Positions 1-12,999 of a DNA stretch of 64,000 bases are shown in pieces. Position 1 is the stretch's first letter. The number at the start of each line of letters is the position of its first letter. Both the position numbers and the translations under genes were made by a program. Source of the DNA: Macrolepiota albuminosa (lineage: Eukaryota; Basidiomycota; Agaricomycetes; Agaricales; Agaricaceae); NCBI GenBank assembly GCA_027475525.1, contig JAMWFC010000113.1, positions 186,001-250,000 of the forward strand, read 5' to 3'. The notes under the pieces are model-generated. The model saw nothing but the letters and a program-made list of their open reading frames with translations, did not search any database and was not told where the DNA came from.

Positions 1-1860
1 CCTTCGGGTTCAGATGCGAGAATCGCAAGAAAAGAACGTTATTGGTATTGGCAAGCCACTTGGAAAGTGGTTTCAGAAGGCGTCAGCCAAGGTAACGTAG
101 GTAAGTTGTGATGGCGGATCTCATTTGGTTCTTCCGCTTTCCAGCGAAGTTTCGACGAATCTCATCAGAACATTGTCCAGAATAAATGTTCTTCTTTCAT
201 ATGCTATCCATAACCCAACCTTCCTACTTGTGATTTCAATGCTGCTACGTACCAGGGCCCCTTTGAAGACAATGGTACCCTTATTAGTTGGCCATTGCTG
301 AAGGTTTACGCAAATGGACAATTCCAAGGCGGCGCGATACAAATCCGAACTAGTAGCGCTTCAAATCTCGCCAACACTATTTTGAAAGAGAAAGCGTGAC
401 CCAGAACAATGATAATCGTGACCGATGAATGAACCGCAAATATCCAAGATTCTGACCGATCAAAAAGCACTATGACGAGAACCATGTTGTTTTTGTTTTT
501 GACTTTGCCTCACTGATATCACCATTTGGACAATGATTTGACATATTCACTAGGATATGTCAGCGAACCTTAAGGTGCTTGTAGGTAATCATGGTGCAGC
601 CAATCGAGTGGATGGTACTAGACTGCATTCAGAGGGCAGTACTTCCGAGCGGTTGGTTCACATGTCTTCAATTCCATATGATAGTCTTGAGGGCGACTCT
701 CATACCCTCATGAATTTTCGGTACATCTATATGCTGAAACCTTCAAACAGCAGTGACTGCACAGAAGAAACCCCGAGTATTTAGCTCCTTTGTTTTTACG
801 TCAACAACTCCATTTTCCATCAGCATCTTCGCCCGCCAACCGATTGTATCGTCGATGAGGATGAAGAGAACTCGGTGAAGACATTGCGCCGCGCGATCGA
901 GACCACAGGTGCATGAAGCTTGGAGTAACAGGAGATAGTTCTCTCCTTGAAGATGCGTTCGGCTATAGCTATTCACACCTTCGCATCAAATCAGAAGAGG
1001 AGTTGTGCGATTCCACCCGACCCAAGACCAGCGGGTTTAGTCACTGAATCTACAGGATTCAAGGGGATGGATTGTTCTGTTTCCAAATGTGTTGTTCAAA
1101 CTAAATTTGAGACGTGGAATGATACGTGCGGAGAGCCGTCAACGTGCGACGGGTAATATACAGATAATGACTAACAGAACGCGGGTCAAGGAAGGCATCG
1201 ACTCAAGTGACATACGTGAGTTCGATTGTGATCTGTTATTCAGCGACCCATGTGTCCATTAGCTCTGAAGTGATGTGTAAGTGTATCTGACTTGTCAATG
1301 AATCAATATGATCTCGTCTCACGCGACGTGGAACCACACCTTGGTCTCTAAACAAGTAAGTACTCGAACACGACTTGTCTCGTTGTCAATCAAATGGAAG
1401 GATCAACATCATCGCCTACAGAAGCAAGCTTCACTTATGCTTGGTACATTACAATTGTCGTCCATTGGTGTTCGAGCTCCTGTGATCGTAGTAGTTCCGA
1501 TCGTATTCGCCTGACATCGCGACGCAATCGCGCACACGTGGTGCGGGTTGTCGGCCCGGGGTTGGATCCGTACCAGCCAGAGATCGATCTACTCATATTG
1601 AGCCTTGCGATGAACGTCTATTCTTCTCTAGTAAATAAAAAGTCTCTCTCCTGATGAAATGAGTAAAGTCTTGAAACGTGTGAAGTAGATTGTCAGAAAG
1701 CGACAATGACGTCAGCTGATGTTGACACTCAGAAGTTCCACAAGAAAGCTCTGAACAGCTGACCAACCGTTTACGGCGATGACTGCATTTTCTCACCGTC
1801 AAAAGCACATATAACGCTCCAAATGGTTCCCTTTCTCTCGTTGCTCAGTAATCAACTACC
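1..1860. other. No recognised gene (left flank)
   Basis: I see no recognisable protein family here. A frame open from position 1 to 111 on the + strand ends in TGA and could be the tail of a gene whose body lies outside the window. A 73-codon frame on the minus strand at 121-342 and others near 743-976 show no known motif. The last 60 bases before 1861 contain a CATATAAC stretch near 1808 and a pyrimidine run, which could be the core promoter of the aldehyde dehydrogenase gene. Confidence 0.5.
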
Positions 1861-4075
1861 ATGGTCCTCACCTTCAAACATGAATGGAATACCCCAGTTT
1901 TCAAGGGCAAGACGTCCTTCCCTACTGGCTTGTTCATAAATGGCCAGTTCGTTGATGGATCTGATGGAAAAGAGATTGAGTGAGTCTTGCCGGCCGCGGT
2001 GGAGACGATTACTGATTTTGGTTGATATCCAAGAGTGATCAATCCGAGTGCGATGAGGTTTGATTTTGAGGTTGAGCTCTGTGCTGACGTTATAATGCTT
2101 TAGCAAACGGTAAGGTGATCACGAAGGTCTCGGAGGGAACGAGCAAGGATGTCGATATTGCTGTCGCTGCCGCCAGGAAGGCTGTTGAGACTACATGGGG
2201 ACTCAATGTTTCCGGCGCGAAACGCGGAGAATTGCTAAACAACCTCGCAAACCTGATGGAGAAGAACAAGGGAGAGCTGGCAGCACTTGAGGCGTTGGAT
2301 AATGGTGCGGCACATTGCGTCCTCGTTGAATTGAGTTCTTGTTGACCAATTCCACAGGAAAGACTTATGATTGGGCGTTTGGAACGGATCTGACGTTTGG
2401 TATTAGCGTCATTAAGTATTATGCAGGATGGGCCGATAAGATTCACGGCCAGACTATCGAGGTTCGTTTGTATAATCGTGGGAGTGACCAGTGGACTCAC
2501 ATGTTTACAGACTGACGAGAGAAAACTTATTTATACCCGCCACGAACCGATTGGTGTTGTAGTAAGCCAACTGCGTGATTTTTCTTTTTGACATCATTGA
2601 TACCTGGTTGTTTAGGGCCAAATTCTCCCATGTGCGTATAATTTTAAACAGTGACATGCTACACTTTACCTGACTACTTGGCTGAATGTAGGGAACTTCC
2701 CTCGTAAGTATTGTTCAATCATAGTACAATTTCGACCCTAATTCCAACTAGTTCTTCTCTTGACCTGGAAGATCGGTCCCGGTGAGTATTCACCGCAAGA
2801 CTTCTCTATATCTTCTTACTCTGTACCTTTCCAGCACTGGCAACTGGGAACACCATCGTTCTCAAGGTCCGTTCTCACTTACCCTTCTGTCTTCCCGCAT
2901 CTGATTTTTTCTTCCAGCCTTCCGAGTTCACACCTCTCACCGCCATCCGCATGGGCCAGCTTATCCAGGAAGCCGGCTTCCCGCCCGGTGTCGTGAACAT
3001 TATCACAGGCTACGGTCCCACTGCCGGCGCTGCCATTAGCGAACATCGTGACATTGACAAGGTGGCATTCACAGGCAGTACATTGGTGGGAAGAAGGGTA
3101 ATGGAGGCTGGTGCAAAGAGCAATTTGAAGCAGGTCTCGCTTGAGCTTGGCGGAAAGAGTCCCAATATCATCTTTGATGATGCGGATCTGGAGCAGGCGG
3201 TTAACTGGGCTGCGCACGGCATTTTGTGAGTTCCTGTGAATGTCACGGTCTTTTGTGGAAAGTTGATTGATATGTTCAAAAGTTGGAACCACGGACAGGC
3301 GTGCTGTGCAGGCTCTAGGATCTTCGTTCAGGCTGGGATCTATGATAAGTTCCTTAAAATGTTCACGGAAAAAGCCAAGGCGATCAAAGTGGGCGATCCC
3401 TTCCTCAATGAAACCGACCAAGGTCCCCAGGTCTCTCAGATACAATACGACGTAAGCTTTCCCACTGTTTCGATCTTGTTCTCATCACTCATAATATGTA
3501 TACAGCGCATCATGGGATATATTGATTCTGGCAAGAAACAAGGTGCCACGGTACATCTAGGCGGTGAGCGTCACGGCACGGAGGGATATTTCATCAGCCC
3601 GACTATCTTCACGGATACCAAGCCCGATATGAAGATCGTCCAAGAAGAGATCTTCGGGCCTGTCGGTGTTGTGATTAAGTTTGTGGACGAAGAGGATGTC
3701 CTCAAGCAGGCCAACGATACAGGTGCGTATTTCTTTCTTTCCCCCTTGCTTTCAAATCGGCATCAAGTGTTGATGGTTTGGGCATGAACAGTATATGGTC
3801 TTGCGGCCGCAGTGTTCAGCCAAAACATCAATCGTGCGTTGGAGACGGCGCATAAACTCAAGGCGGGGACTGCGTGGGTCAACTGTGTCAACCAGCTCCA
3901 CCCCAATGTTCCGTTTGGTGGGTACAAGCAATCTGGTATTGGTCGTGAGCTCGGAGAGTATGCTATCCATCAGTAAGTCCCTCTTGTCTCTAGTGTCGTT
4001 GGAAGAATACTGAATGGTATTGGTAGCTATACCAACGTCAAAGCTGTGCATGTTAACTTCGGCCATAAGCAATAG
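1861..4075 (+). CDS. NAD(P)+-dependent aldehyde dehydrogenase, 14 exons
   Basis: It oxidises aldehydes to carboxylic acids with NAD(P)+ and is probably cytosolic, since no targeting peptide is visible. I place exons at 1861-1979, 2034-2047, 2104-2304, 2358-2461, 2511-2561, 2616-2631, 2692-2703, 2752-2781, 2835-2866, 2918-3225, 3283-3451, 3506-3722, 3792-3972 and 4027-4075. All junctions are GT-AG and the phases close to 500 residues, the usual family length. Visible family marks are the PWNFP motif, the FTGSTLVGR cofactor loop, the LELGGKSPN segment with the general-base Glu, and [11 protein letters not shown] with the catalytic Cys. The C-terminal [14 protein letters not shown] motif is also present. 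Three exons are only 12-16 bp, so automated gene callers will probably break this gene. The start is chosen because it gives the family N-terminus ([13 protein letters not shown]) without an upstream alternative. The exact aldehyde substrate cannot be told from sequence. Confidence 0.95.
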
Positions 4076-5665
4076 AAGAGTTATTGGAGATGGTATGGCA
4101 ATTTTTTTTGATGAGATAACAGACACTTTTTTGAATGTATGTATCATATTCGTATGTATGATGTCGAACATTGTCTAGTACGAAAGCCACAAAATTTGTC
4201 TGCGCTAACGTTATCCGTGGTTCACATGATAGTAAAGTTCACCAGGCAAAGGAAGAAGTGGAGCTCATGTGAGAGGATATGGGGACGTCCAGCTTCACTA
4301 CTTCACTTAGTGTCGCTTGATAGGATGGAACAACCGATGAGATTTGGCAACAAAAACGGGGTCCCCTCCAGAGTGAAATTGCAACCATGTCTTACTTGGA
4401 TAGAAGGGTAAGGGTAGAGATTAAGGTTCATTTTTTCCTTGACATGTCGAACTCGATGTTGATGTGTAGTCAGAAACGACATATCCTGTCAAGAACAGGT
4501 CGAGATTGGATATCAAGTAAGCTAAATGCTTACAGCTTATTTAAGAGACAGAGAAAGAATACAGGAGGGAGAGAAAGGATGATATTGTTTCTGCAAAATC
4601 AGATCTTTGACTCGATAGGTTTGAATCTTGAGAAAATGGGTTGTAGGGAAACTCGGGCTCAGAGCAGCTTGAAATTATTGATTGATAGGAAATTTTATGG
4701 ATTTGAAAGCTGTTTAATGTATGTGTGTGTACAACATTTAAACCCGTTATCTTGGTCAATTATCTATTATCCCAATTTGCTTCACCGCCAGTGCCAATGC
4801 GAACATCAATCTTACAGACTCCACAAATCCATGTACTTGTTACACCAAATTCATTTTGACTGATGAATCTACGAGTCAGCGGCAAACATATGGACATAAA
4901 AATTCGGCATGTTACAGGGTCGGGGCAAAAAAAATCACTGAAATGATGCCAGGATTGATTTGATGTCACGTGTCGGCGTTTGAGAGACTCCGATTGGCTG
5001 TCCCCCATCCTTGTCCATGGTCAATCTTTTGGCAATTTCTCTGGTGGTAACACTTAAGATACGGTAACAATTTGAAATCCTTCAACCACACAATTACTTT
5101 GACAACATTTTGCACAGTTGGACCCCCCCTACATCTGGACCTCTGAATTCTCCGGTCCGTAACCCCTGGGAGTAACTGTGATGTGGAGTGATTCCTATAG
5201 CTTATCAGCAAATTCAGCCGATCTATCAGGCATGTCATAGTCTGACAAGGCAAGTGGGTCAAGTGGGGCAAGTGGGCAAGCAGACCATCAGATCCCCCTG
5301 GATGAAACCTGTTTCCAAGTAATCTGTCCGGGGTTTTGCGGACTCATTTTTAGTACTGGACCGTGCACGTCGACTCTTTGAATGGGCGCGATATCCAGAC
5401 AACTGTCTGAGCATGGCCATCCATAATTCTTATTGGTGAACACTACAAGGCAGAAATGTTTCGAGCAAGCTATTAATGGTGTTGATTTCATTCAAATCAC
5501 ACATCAGCAACTTTCGAATCATTATATGGCGTGTGAATGTCCGCTAACATATGTTCCCCCATTGTTCTCCATTTTTATCAGATCGTTAAAACTCCTGGAA
5601 CTGCGGTGAATTATTCCAGTTTCTTCGTCTTTCTTCCACGACAACTCATTTGGTTACCTTTAGCC
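4076..5665. other. Intergenic, no gene seen
   Basis: I find no convincing coding exon in this 1.6 kb. It holds the 3' flank of the aldehyde dehydrogenase and the presumed promoter of the downstream membrane-protein gene. A short run of imperfect CAAGTGGG repeats lies near 5245-5282. Open frames here (for example 4387-4863 +) lack motifs, and I read them as chance. Confidence 0.5.
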
Positions 5666-7730
5666 ATGTCTCAGCTATCTCCTGCCAGTCTTCTGCTTTG
5701 GGCTGTTCTCACATCCTTTGTGAGTCTCTCAGTTAATTGCAGGATATTCTCATAGCCAACCAAGAGTCCCTAGGCAACGGCGTTCTTGATTTATCATTTG
5801 TGGTCATTCGATAGATTCAAGTGCCTCAGGTAAGTCGAATGAGATCTCAAGGCGTCCTGTGTCAAATATTCTCTGTATAGAATGAATACGCCCTCTGGAG
5901 CATTCAAACGGGTTATGACGGTGTGTCTGCCCCGGATTCTCACATACTAGTGGTACTCATTGCTTCAGTATACGTATCTATCAACACTGCCATTACTGGG
6001 AGTATACTCTATTGGTTTTACGGTCATCAAATATCATGAAGGCTTTTTCACTCTTCCTTCAGGAGAAAGTAAGCCCGGATTTTGTTTGCGTGGCCTGTAC
6101 ATATCATTCCACTATATCTAGCCATCCCAACGCCTATCGAACTATGGTCTCCCCTTAATCAAAGGTTCAATCTTCCCTTAATGCTGTGTCTCTCTGTCGC
6201 GTGGAGCTTAGAAATGTAATTCTGACTTCGTTCTGTCTGCACACCCGCAACTTACGGCTCTGCCTTGCAGGGTCACTCATTTGGAAGGTACAACTTTTTA
6301 CATCGCTCTTTGGTTGTTCTTTGAGTTGACCGCGTTTTCTGCCGTTTCCAGAGCTGTGCTTTTGGTTGTTCGTTCTCAACTCAGGCTCTCGTCACCGTAT
6401 CTGGTTCCGCAGTCTCCACTTTAAAGCATGGGTCGTTGGTTCAACCGTCGCTGTTATTTCCATGCCCGCTATCACTGCTTCCATGCATTCCGACCCGCTC
6501 AAAGTCAGTTCTCACTGTCCATAAAGATATTATGCAAAGTAAACATCATACAGTCCGAATTGTATACATTTTTGGTCGGGAGCCTGGGAAGTACCTCATT
6601 GACGCTCTCGTTCATACCTGTCCTGTAAGGTTATTCCAGATATTCTCTTTTGATCCCTTACATTTCATTAAATCGAACAGGCTCAAGTTCCCAAAATTCC
6701 TACATAACCTAGTGAATTGCTCCAGTGTTTTCAACACCATAAGTCATGCTGATATTCACGTCTTTAGCGGACCCAGGGAGTCGACACCAATACAATTGCG
6801 CGCCTTACCAAGCTTTCGGAACTGAATGTATGTTGGTTTATTTATTTGGATATTGAAGGTTGAATTTATGACCTTATTACAGACGATTCGTGTCTTCTTT
6901 CGGTTCCTTTTCACACTCCCCTTCTTGATTCTGAGCGTCAATAGTCTACGGCCCCAATTAAGCATCAATGGCAGCATGCTTTGGTCAGGTGAGTCTACTT
7001 AGTGTCACAGGCTTACGATTTGTATGGCCTTATAATCCTCATTTCACTTGTAGACTTCTTTGCATTTGTAGCAGAAGTTGGATGCACAATTTCCTCGGCA
7101 ATCACTCTTTTTGTATGTCCTCCTCACGGTCCAGGATAAATCTACTTATACCCACACGCTAAAGATCTTCTTTCCCCGCTCCATCGAAGGGGAGATTGCG
7201 GCACATGATCAGCGCAGACGTAATAAATCCAGTCACGCTGGCATTTACGAGGTAAGCGCATGAAGCTCATGTAACAAGTTCACGCACAGAAATGTGATGT
7301 AGTGTTCAAGTAACGCGTCAAGCTCCGGAATTGCATCCTTCCACTCCGATGCACACATCCCTCCTTCCTCGCCCAGACAGAGCTTTCAGCCTGCATCTGA
7401 TCAATATCATCGTCAGATATTTCCAATGGAGCAGTACACTGTGAAAGAGGACAAGGATATGATTACAAGTCTCCCGCCATTGAGGCCAAATAGGAAGAGG
7501 GGATGTGACTTTGAGTTTGGGAACATGAGCCAACTTGATAAACAAAGCACGGCAAAGTTCAAATCGCACAACTCAAACATGAACGACATGGTACACATCT
7601 TCAGCTCGCCGATTGGTATGTCCTCACTTTGTCTCTTTGAACATGTATTAACCTGATACATTTGACGGTAGATATTGATTACGATGACCACAAACCGGGA
7701 GGTTCATGGCTGACCTTCAGCCAAAAATGA
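5666..7730 (+). CDS. Seven-transmembrane membrane protein of unknown function, 15 exons
   Basis: I do not recognise a named family; the architecture is that of a seven-helix membrane protein, possibly receptor-like. Exons are 5666-5719, 5774-5829, 5881-5920, 5969-6068, 6122-6215, 6271-6287, 6352-6503, 6554-6624, 6681-6711, 6768-6827, 6883-6988, 7054-7112, 7165-7251, 7303-7615 and 7672-7730. All introns are GT-AG and phases close to 432 residues. Hydrophobic segments include LLLWAVLTSFATAFLIYHLW, YTYLSTLPLLGVYSIGFTVI, LPLMLCLSVAWSLEMV, AWVVGSTVAVISMPAI, LYTFLVGSLGSTSLTL, FLFTLPFLILSVN and FFAFVAEVGCTISSAITLF. After the last helix an IFFPRSIEGEIAAHDQRRR segment starts a long hydrophilic tail of about 150 residues rich in Ser, Gln and Asn, as expected for a cytoplasmic tail. 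The start ATG at 5666 directly precedes helix 1, so there is almost no extracellular N-terminus. Confidence 0.85.
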
Positions 7731-8899
7731 TATAGCAATGTGTTATCCATTTATTTTAGACGATTCAAATATCCATATTGCCTGATAGATGGATGGACAA
7801 CATAATTACGAAGTTCCAGGATAGAAATCACAGACAGACAATACAGTCCCACTTTTCACAGGACCCCACATGAGTGTGTCAAAGTCTACAACGTGTCTGC
7901 ACGTAACACCCTCAAGTCCTATCAGGTGCATACATTGATGGTTTAGCTCCGGCTTGTTCATGTAAAATTTCGTCGTCATAAGTAATACCCCTGTTCACGG
8001 TCAGTGCATTTTGTGCATCTCTGGGACTTTGAAAAAGCTTCTTGTGTTATTCTTGTGTTACTCTCTCCTGCTCTCTAACCGAATAGATCAGCGAGGTTCC
8101 TCTCCACAACCATATTGAATTCCCCTTGTACCTGCCTTTATCTTATCAGCAATGATTTGTATCTCGTTAGGGTCTCTGTCTACAAATCCTGCCAAAGCAA
8201 CGTTAAGATTTAACCACGACCCCATTGAGTCCTGGGACGACTTCAGTCTCGGATGATTCAGCATTGAGCCTTGATGACCTGAGTTCTAACAGGTGTTTCT
8301 CTGATAAATCCAAAAGTGAAAGACATTACTATGAAGCCATAGACTCATCACATAGACAGAAGAACTTGGCCCCTTTTTCGCCTCCTCCATCAGGAATTTG
8401 CTTCGCATGATGAATTAACCCCAGTAACTAAAATTGTCCGTTAGAAGATGCTACGTGCAGCTGTGAGCTAGTCTCAGCGAAAAATAAGGTGAGATTGCTC
8501 ACTTACTAGTTTGGATATTGTCTGGTTACACCGTTATTCTGAGACTTTATTCTCTATCTTCTACATAATTTTGCGTTCCCACCATCCCTCCCTTTTGACA
8601 CAGGGAGAAGTCTTGGCCGTTTTTGATACTGAGCTGTGATCATGCTGTGGTCTTCGACGATTCATACTTACCGTTCTGCGGCTTATAGAAAGTACACTCC
8701 ACCTCCGACCAAGACCTTCCCCTCGTTCTGTACTTGAAGGACTGTAGTATTACCAAAATTGTCGCTTGATAAGATCGCATACGATTAGATACCACCGATC
8801 AAAGATATGATCACCCGTATACTGTGTCATCGATTCATCACAGCGTAACCGACGCTAGAAAACAATGCCCGACCAACTACATCCTGTAATACAACCATC
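7731..8899. other. Intergenic, no gene seen
   Basis: No recognisable exon or repeat was found. The only long open frames (for example 8225-8410 +) lack motifs and splice context. The 3' flank of the membrane-protein gene and the presumed promoter of the dehydrogenase pseudogene fall here. Confidence 0.5.
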
Positions 8900-10904
8900 A
8901 TGACTGAAAACACCATGCGCGCAGTTGTCTACGACGGGCCTTTCAAAGTCTCCGTCCAGCAAGTCCAGAAGCCTTCTATCATTCATCCCGACGACATTAT
9001 CGTCAAAGGCCTGCTGGCTCCATCTCGATTGCAAAGGAAATCTGAATGTACGTTCTAGCCACAACAACGTGTACTTGAGGAAGGTAAGTCCATTAGCCCT
9101 TGTGGACTTTTGACACCTCATCTGTCCACAGCGACCTGCACATGTATGAAGGCCGTACCGCCGCTGAATCAGGAACGATATTTGGACATGGAAAGTAAGT
9201 CGTATCTTGAAGATCGGAAAATACCATTCAACTCTTCGTGCTCAGCCTGGGAATCGTCAAGGCAGGTCAAACACAACACGCATTTTCGTCTCATGTCACC
9301 AATTTCTATTCAGGAAGTCGGCAGTGCCGTGACCATCAGTCTTTCTTCTTTCGGCGCACATTCACATACCAACGCTTGAACCAGTCTTTGAAGGAGGCGA
9401 TCGCGTCGTTATGCCCTTCAACGTCGCATATGGCCGCTGCCGCAACTGTGTAGACAGAAAATCCGCTTTCTGCACTCACGTTAACCCAGGATTTGTGAGT
9501 ATCGTTGTCTAACGTCCTCGTATACTAAACTCGTTCACAGGCCGGGGGGTGCGCTGGTTCCTATCGTTGTATCTCGTCACAAAGCATCCCTTCACAGAAT
9601 TTATGGGTACGTCGCACCCTCTTCGCCAGTACTTATTCTCACGTCTGTATCAGGTATGCCTCCATGGGACCGTACGCTGGCGGACAAGCTGTACATAATT
9701 CTACACCACACCCCTCCTCCACATCTCAACTAAACCACCCCTCAGGAATACCTCCGCGTGCCATTTGCCGATTACATAGCACTCAAGCTCCCCTCAGGCA
9801 CCGAACACGAATCAGACTTCGTGCTTCTTGCCGACATCTTCCCAACCGTAAGCCCACCCCTCACTCCCCCTCTCACTCCTCTCTCATCCCTCGCCCCAGG
9901 GCTGGCACGGCGTCCAACTCTCCGTACGTTCTACCCCTTCCTCTACCCTATCATACACCTATGCCAAACACGCAGGGCTTTCGCGCAGGCGAATCCATTG
10001 CCGTCTTCGGCGGCGGCCCCGTTGGACTCATGGCTGCGTACTCCGCACAGCTGCTTGGGGCCTCCGTCTACGTCGTTGACAAAGTCCCCGCGCGCCTCGC
10101 TAAAGCTGAAGAGATTGGTTGCACGCCTATCGACCCCTCAAAAGGCGACGCTGCAGAACAGATTTTCAAACTTCGCGGGGGGTGCGCGCGTGTCCTTCTC
10201 CCTTTCCTGTTCTGACTCCCATATATAGACGAGAAGTCGATCGTGGTGTGGATGGTGCGCCCCTCTTTTTCCCTTCTTCCTAGGCAAAGCATGACGCCGA
10301 ACACGTAGCCGTCGGTTTCCAAGCGCACACCCCCACCCAGAACGGCGAGAAGGAGCAGCCCAGCATCGTGCTCGAAGGTCTCGTCAAGGTCGTGCGAGCC
10401 ACGGGCAGACTAGGCATTCCCGGCGTGTACGTCCCCGCCGACCCACAGGCGCCGGATTCTGCGTCCGCCAGGTACGTGCTACTTCTCTTGTCTGGTGTGT
10501 AAGGATCGAGATTCGGGAGCTAATTTTGGGTGTGTGCACGCGTAGGGGATACGTACCCTTCCCGATGTGCAAGTTCTTCGAGAAGGGACTTACTATGGGC
10601 GCAGGCCAGTGTAATGTCAAGGTGTGTTTTCCATCCTCTCTTCAAGAGGGTTAAGTTTAAGTGGATCTGGCTTTTCTTCTTGAAGGCGTACGACCGATAT
10701 CTCCGGGACCTGATCATCGCAGGCAAGGCGAAGCGGTCGTTTGTCGTCTCGCATAACCTCCCGCTTGATGATGCAGAGGAAGCATATGAAAAGTTTGATA
10801 AACGCGTTCAGGGATATACGAAGGTTTGTTGCACCCTTGAGAGGTGCTTGTATCTGCCGAGTGTTATAAGGTTATTATTGATTAGCGACTCATTTCATGA
10901 ATAG
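8900..10904 (+). pseudogene. Zinc-dependent alcohol/formaldehyde dehydrogenase (MDR family), inactivated
   Basis: The family oxidises alcohols or formaldehyde with NAD+ and a catalytic zinc. The N-terminus at 8900 (MTENTMRAVVYDG) and the glycine-rich fold after it match glutathione-independent formaldehyde dehydrogenase-like MDR proteins. The Rossmann motif FGGGPVGLMAAYSAQLLGA lies at 10009-10065 and the VVDKVPARLAKAEEIG segment follows. Later exons read cleanly (EYLRVPFADYIALKLP near 9746; FPMCKFFEKGLTMGAGQ near 10560; FVVSHNLPLDDAEEAYEKFD near 10740). Near 9072-9082 the segment that should read I-C-G-S-D-L-H has TGA in place of the cysteine codon, which is the first catalytic-zinc ligand. 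A few codons later the conserved Glu of the GHE motif reads as Gly (near 9190). The first intron lacks a GT donor (AAAG|GCCTGC) and the third also starts GC. The final exon is uncertain; it either runs to 10904 or splices to a stop near 10913. I infer a recent, mostly intact pseudogene, unless the bases at these sites are wrong. Confidence 0.8.
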
Positions 10905-12942
10905 ATGAGCTGAACGGCAGAGCAACGAGACCACGTATGCTGCATCATCAACATTGCAGACAGTGTGAAGTAAGAGATCTTCCTCATCCTTCATCCTTAA
11001 ATGCCAAGATGCCAACATATTAGCGCATTGGTTTCGCTGGGATCGTAGTCATGTCAAGCAAATAGGAAGTCTCACTTTTCCCTCTGCGTATCCCTTTCTT
11101 GTCATCTTCAGTGCATGATCAAGAACCTTTTGAGGAAGTGTCTCTCGTCGTAGTCAAACAGAAGGATAATTAGAAGAAGGGTAGGTGTGAATACTTGGTT
11201 TAAGGATAAGAATAGGTGAGTGTTGAAACGTTGAAACATTGGTGGGTCAGCCGGGCGAGCTTGAAGGGCAAATGTCATAATGGAGAACGAGGGAAGCTCC
11301 AGACGCTGAATGAATGTTTGTACTCATGGGTATAGTATAGCACAGGTGCTTGTTGCTGACGTTAATATGCACGATCATCTCACTGATCCTATGTACTTAC
11401 CTATCTTGTGATCTCTTTATTTCACTGTTACCGGTTATATGCATTGCTTCGACGAGTAGTTCTCTCCGATTGACTTATATCTATTAGGACCACAACAAAT
11501 CACGTACGAGGAAAAACTCAAAAGCCTTCATTAATCATTTCTAATTCTTCTCAAGATATTAATAATTAACGTTACCGGCAACCGGCATGACTAAAATTCA
11601 CACGGCTTATTCTTCCCATTCGACTTCATAAATCCAAAGCAATGCGGTATCGATGACAACGCTACGTTCCTTGCTTCATTTATCGCCACACATGCCTTAT
11701 TTCTCTGTTTGGACCTTTGGACCCAAAGAGCTCCTCAGCTGGCAAAAACAGTACTCGACGATGCATTTACAGAATCTATATCAGCAGATAATTGAGGTTG
11801 CAAAATTCAATTTGTGCTAACTCATTGATTCCCATTCTGAGTCTCAGCAAAGACTTACTACAATCTCTACGCATCATCACAAGTCGAAGAACCGACTGTT
11901 AAAGACTTGTATCTGGAAGACGCAGACATTGCAACCCGAAAAATGTCTTCCTTTGTTGCCATCTGAGCAACGACAATGCACTTCTGGTGATATCCATTTG
12001 GATAGAATTCCTCATCCTGAGGTTATGCTAGTATCTTGCCGATAGTGCCGTATACGATGTTCGTACCTTTTCGGACTGGGAGCCAGCACATTAGAAACAT
12101 CCAGAAACATTCTGACGCGGGTGTGTCGTACTGCTTTACTATAGCCTTACACCATAGACAATTACCGGCTTATCAACCTGATAGATGATACCATCGACCG
12201 TGACTCAACGTTCCTGGAAATGTCAGAAGCAACTCTCATGACACTCGATCTCTTTATGAGAGTAAAAGGCTACTTCCGTTAACATGATATTATTAGGCCA
12301 TGTTTTCTATTCTTCTCTGTATTGCCGTATCCTTACCGTGATAACTAAATAATCTTTTTCTGATGAAGATTACACGTGGCTCTATTCCCAATCGTCTGTT
12401 GATTATAGCCACAAGGACATGGGTTTATGACCGGCGTGCCATATGGTATGCCACAACGATTACAAGATAGTCCATGCTACTCGCCGCCCCTGAGGCCTTT
12501 GAGGACACCATTTGCGACATTTGTTCCGTTCGACGAAGATTAAAATATCTGTCCTATTATCCGACTACTGACCGCCGAGTATCTATAAAAGAGACTAGGT
12601 TTCTCATCGCTTATTCCTCGTAGAGCCGATAGCACCGAGAAACAATTATTGACAGATTCGAGAAGTTAATCTAATAACGTACAGCATAGGAGCCTACTAA
12701 ATTGTCAAATTTAGAGCGCTCTTTCTCCACATCGCGTATCTTGGACCTCCGGGACGCGATACGTTCGTCATGTCTTCTGACCATGGTAACACCATGTCGA
12801 CATGCCTGTATGTTGTTATTCCCTATATCCCCCAATCATAATTCGAGTTTACTTACCTGTCACACAAGATGTAAAGCATGGTACAGTTGATCTTGTGCCT
12901 CACGGAGGGCTCTGGTTCGGTGATACTATTGGAATGGCATAG
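10905..12942. other. Intergenic, no gene seen
   Basis: This 2 kb stretch has no recognisable exon, repeat or RNA gene. A TATAAA-like site near 12584-12592 exists, but I cannot connect it to a gene. The final part is the promoter region of the fungalysin gene. Confidence 0.5.
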
Positions 12943-12950
12943 TATATAAG
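12943..12950 (+). promoter_or_regulatory. TATA box of the fungalysin gene
   Basis: TATATAAG sits 50-57 bases before the ATG at 13000, and no other strong TATA element is closer. The spacing leaves room for a short 5' leader. Confidence 0.6.
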
Positions 12951-12999
12951 GTCCCATATAATACTGTGGTCTGGCAGGAACTTTTAGTCCAAACTTTCA

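Noticed and set aside
1861..10904. Metabolic gene cluster of aldehyde dehydrogenase, membrane protein and alcohol dehydrogenase
   Set aside because: The alcohol dehydrogenase is broken, no core biosynthetic enzyme is present, and the membrane protein is not a recognisable transporter.
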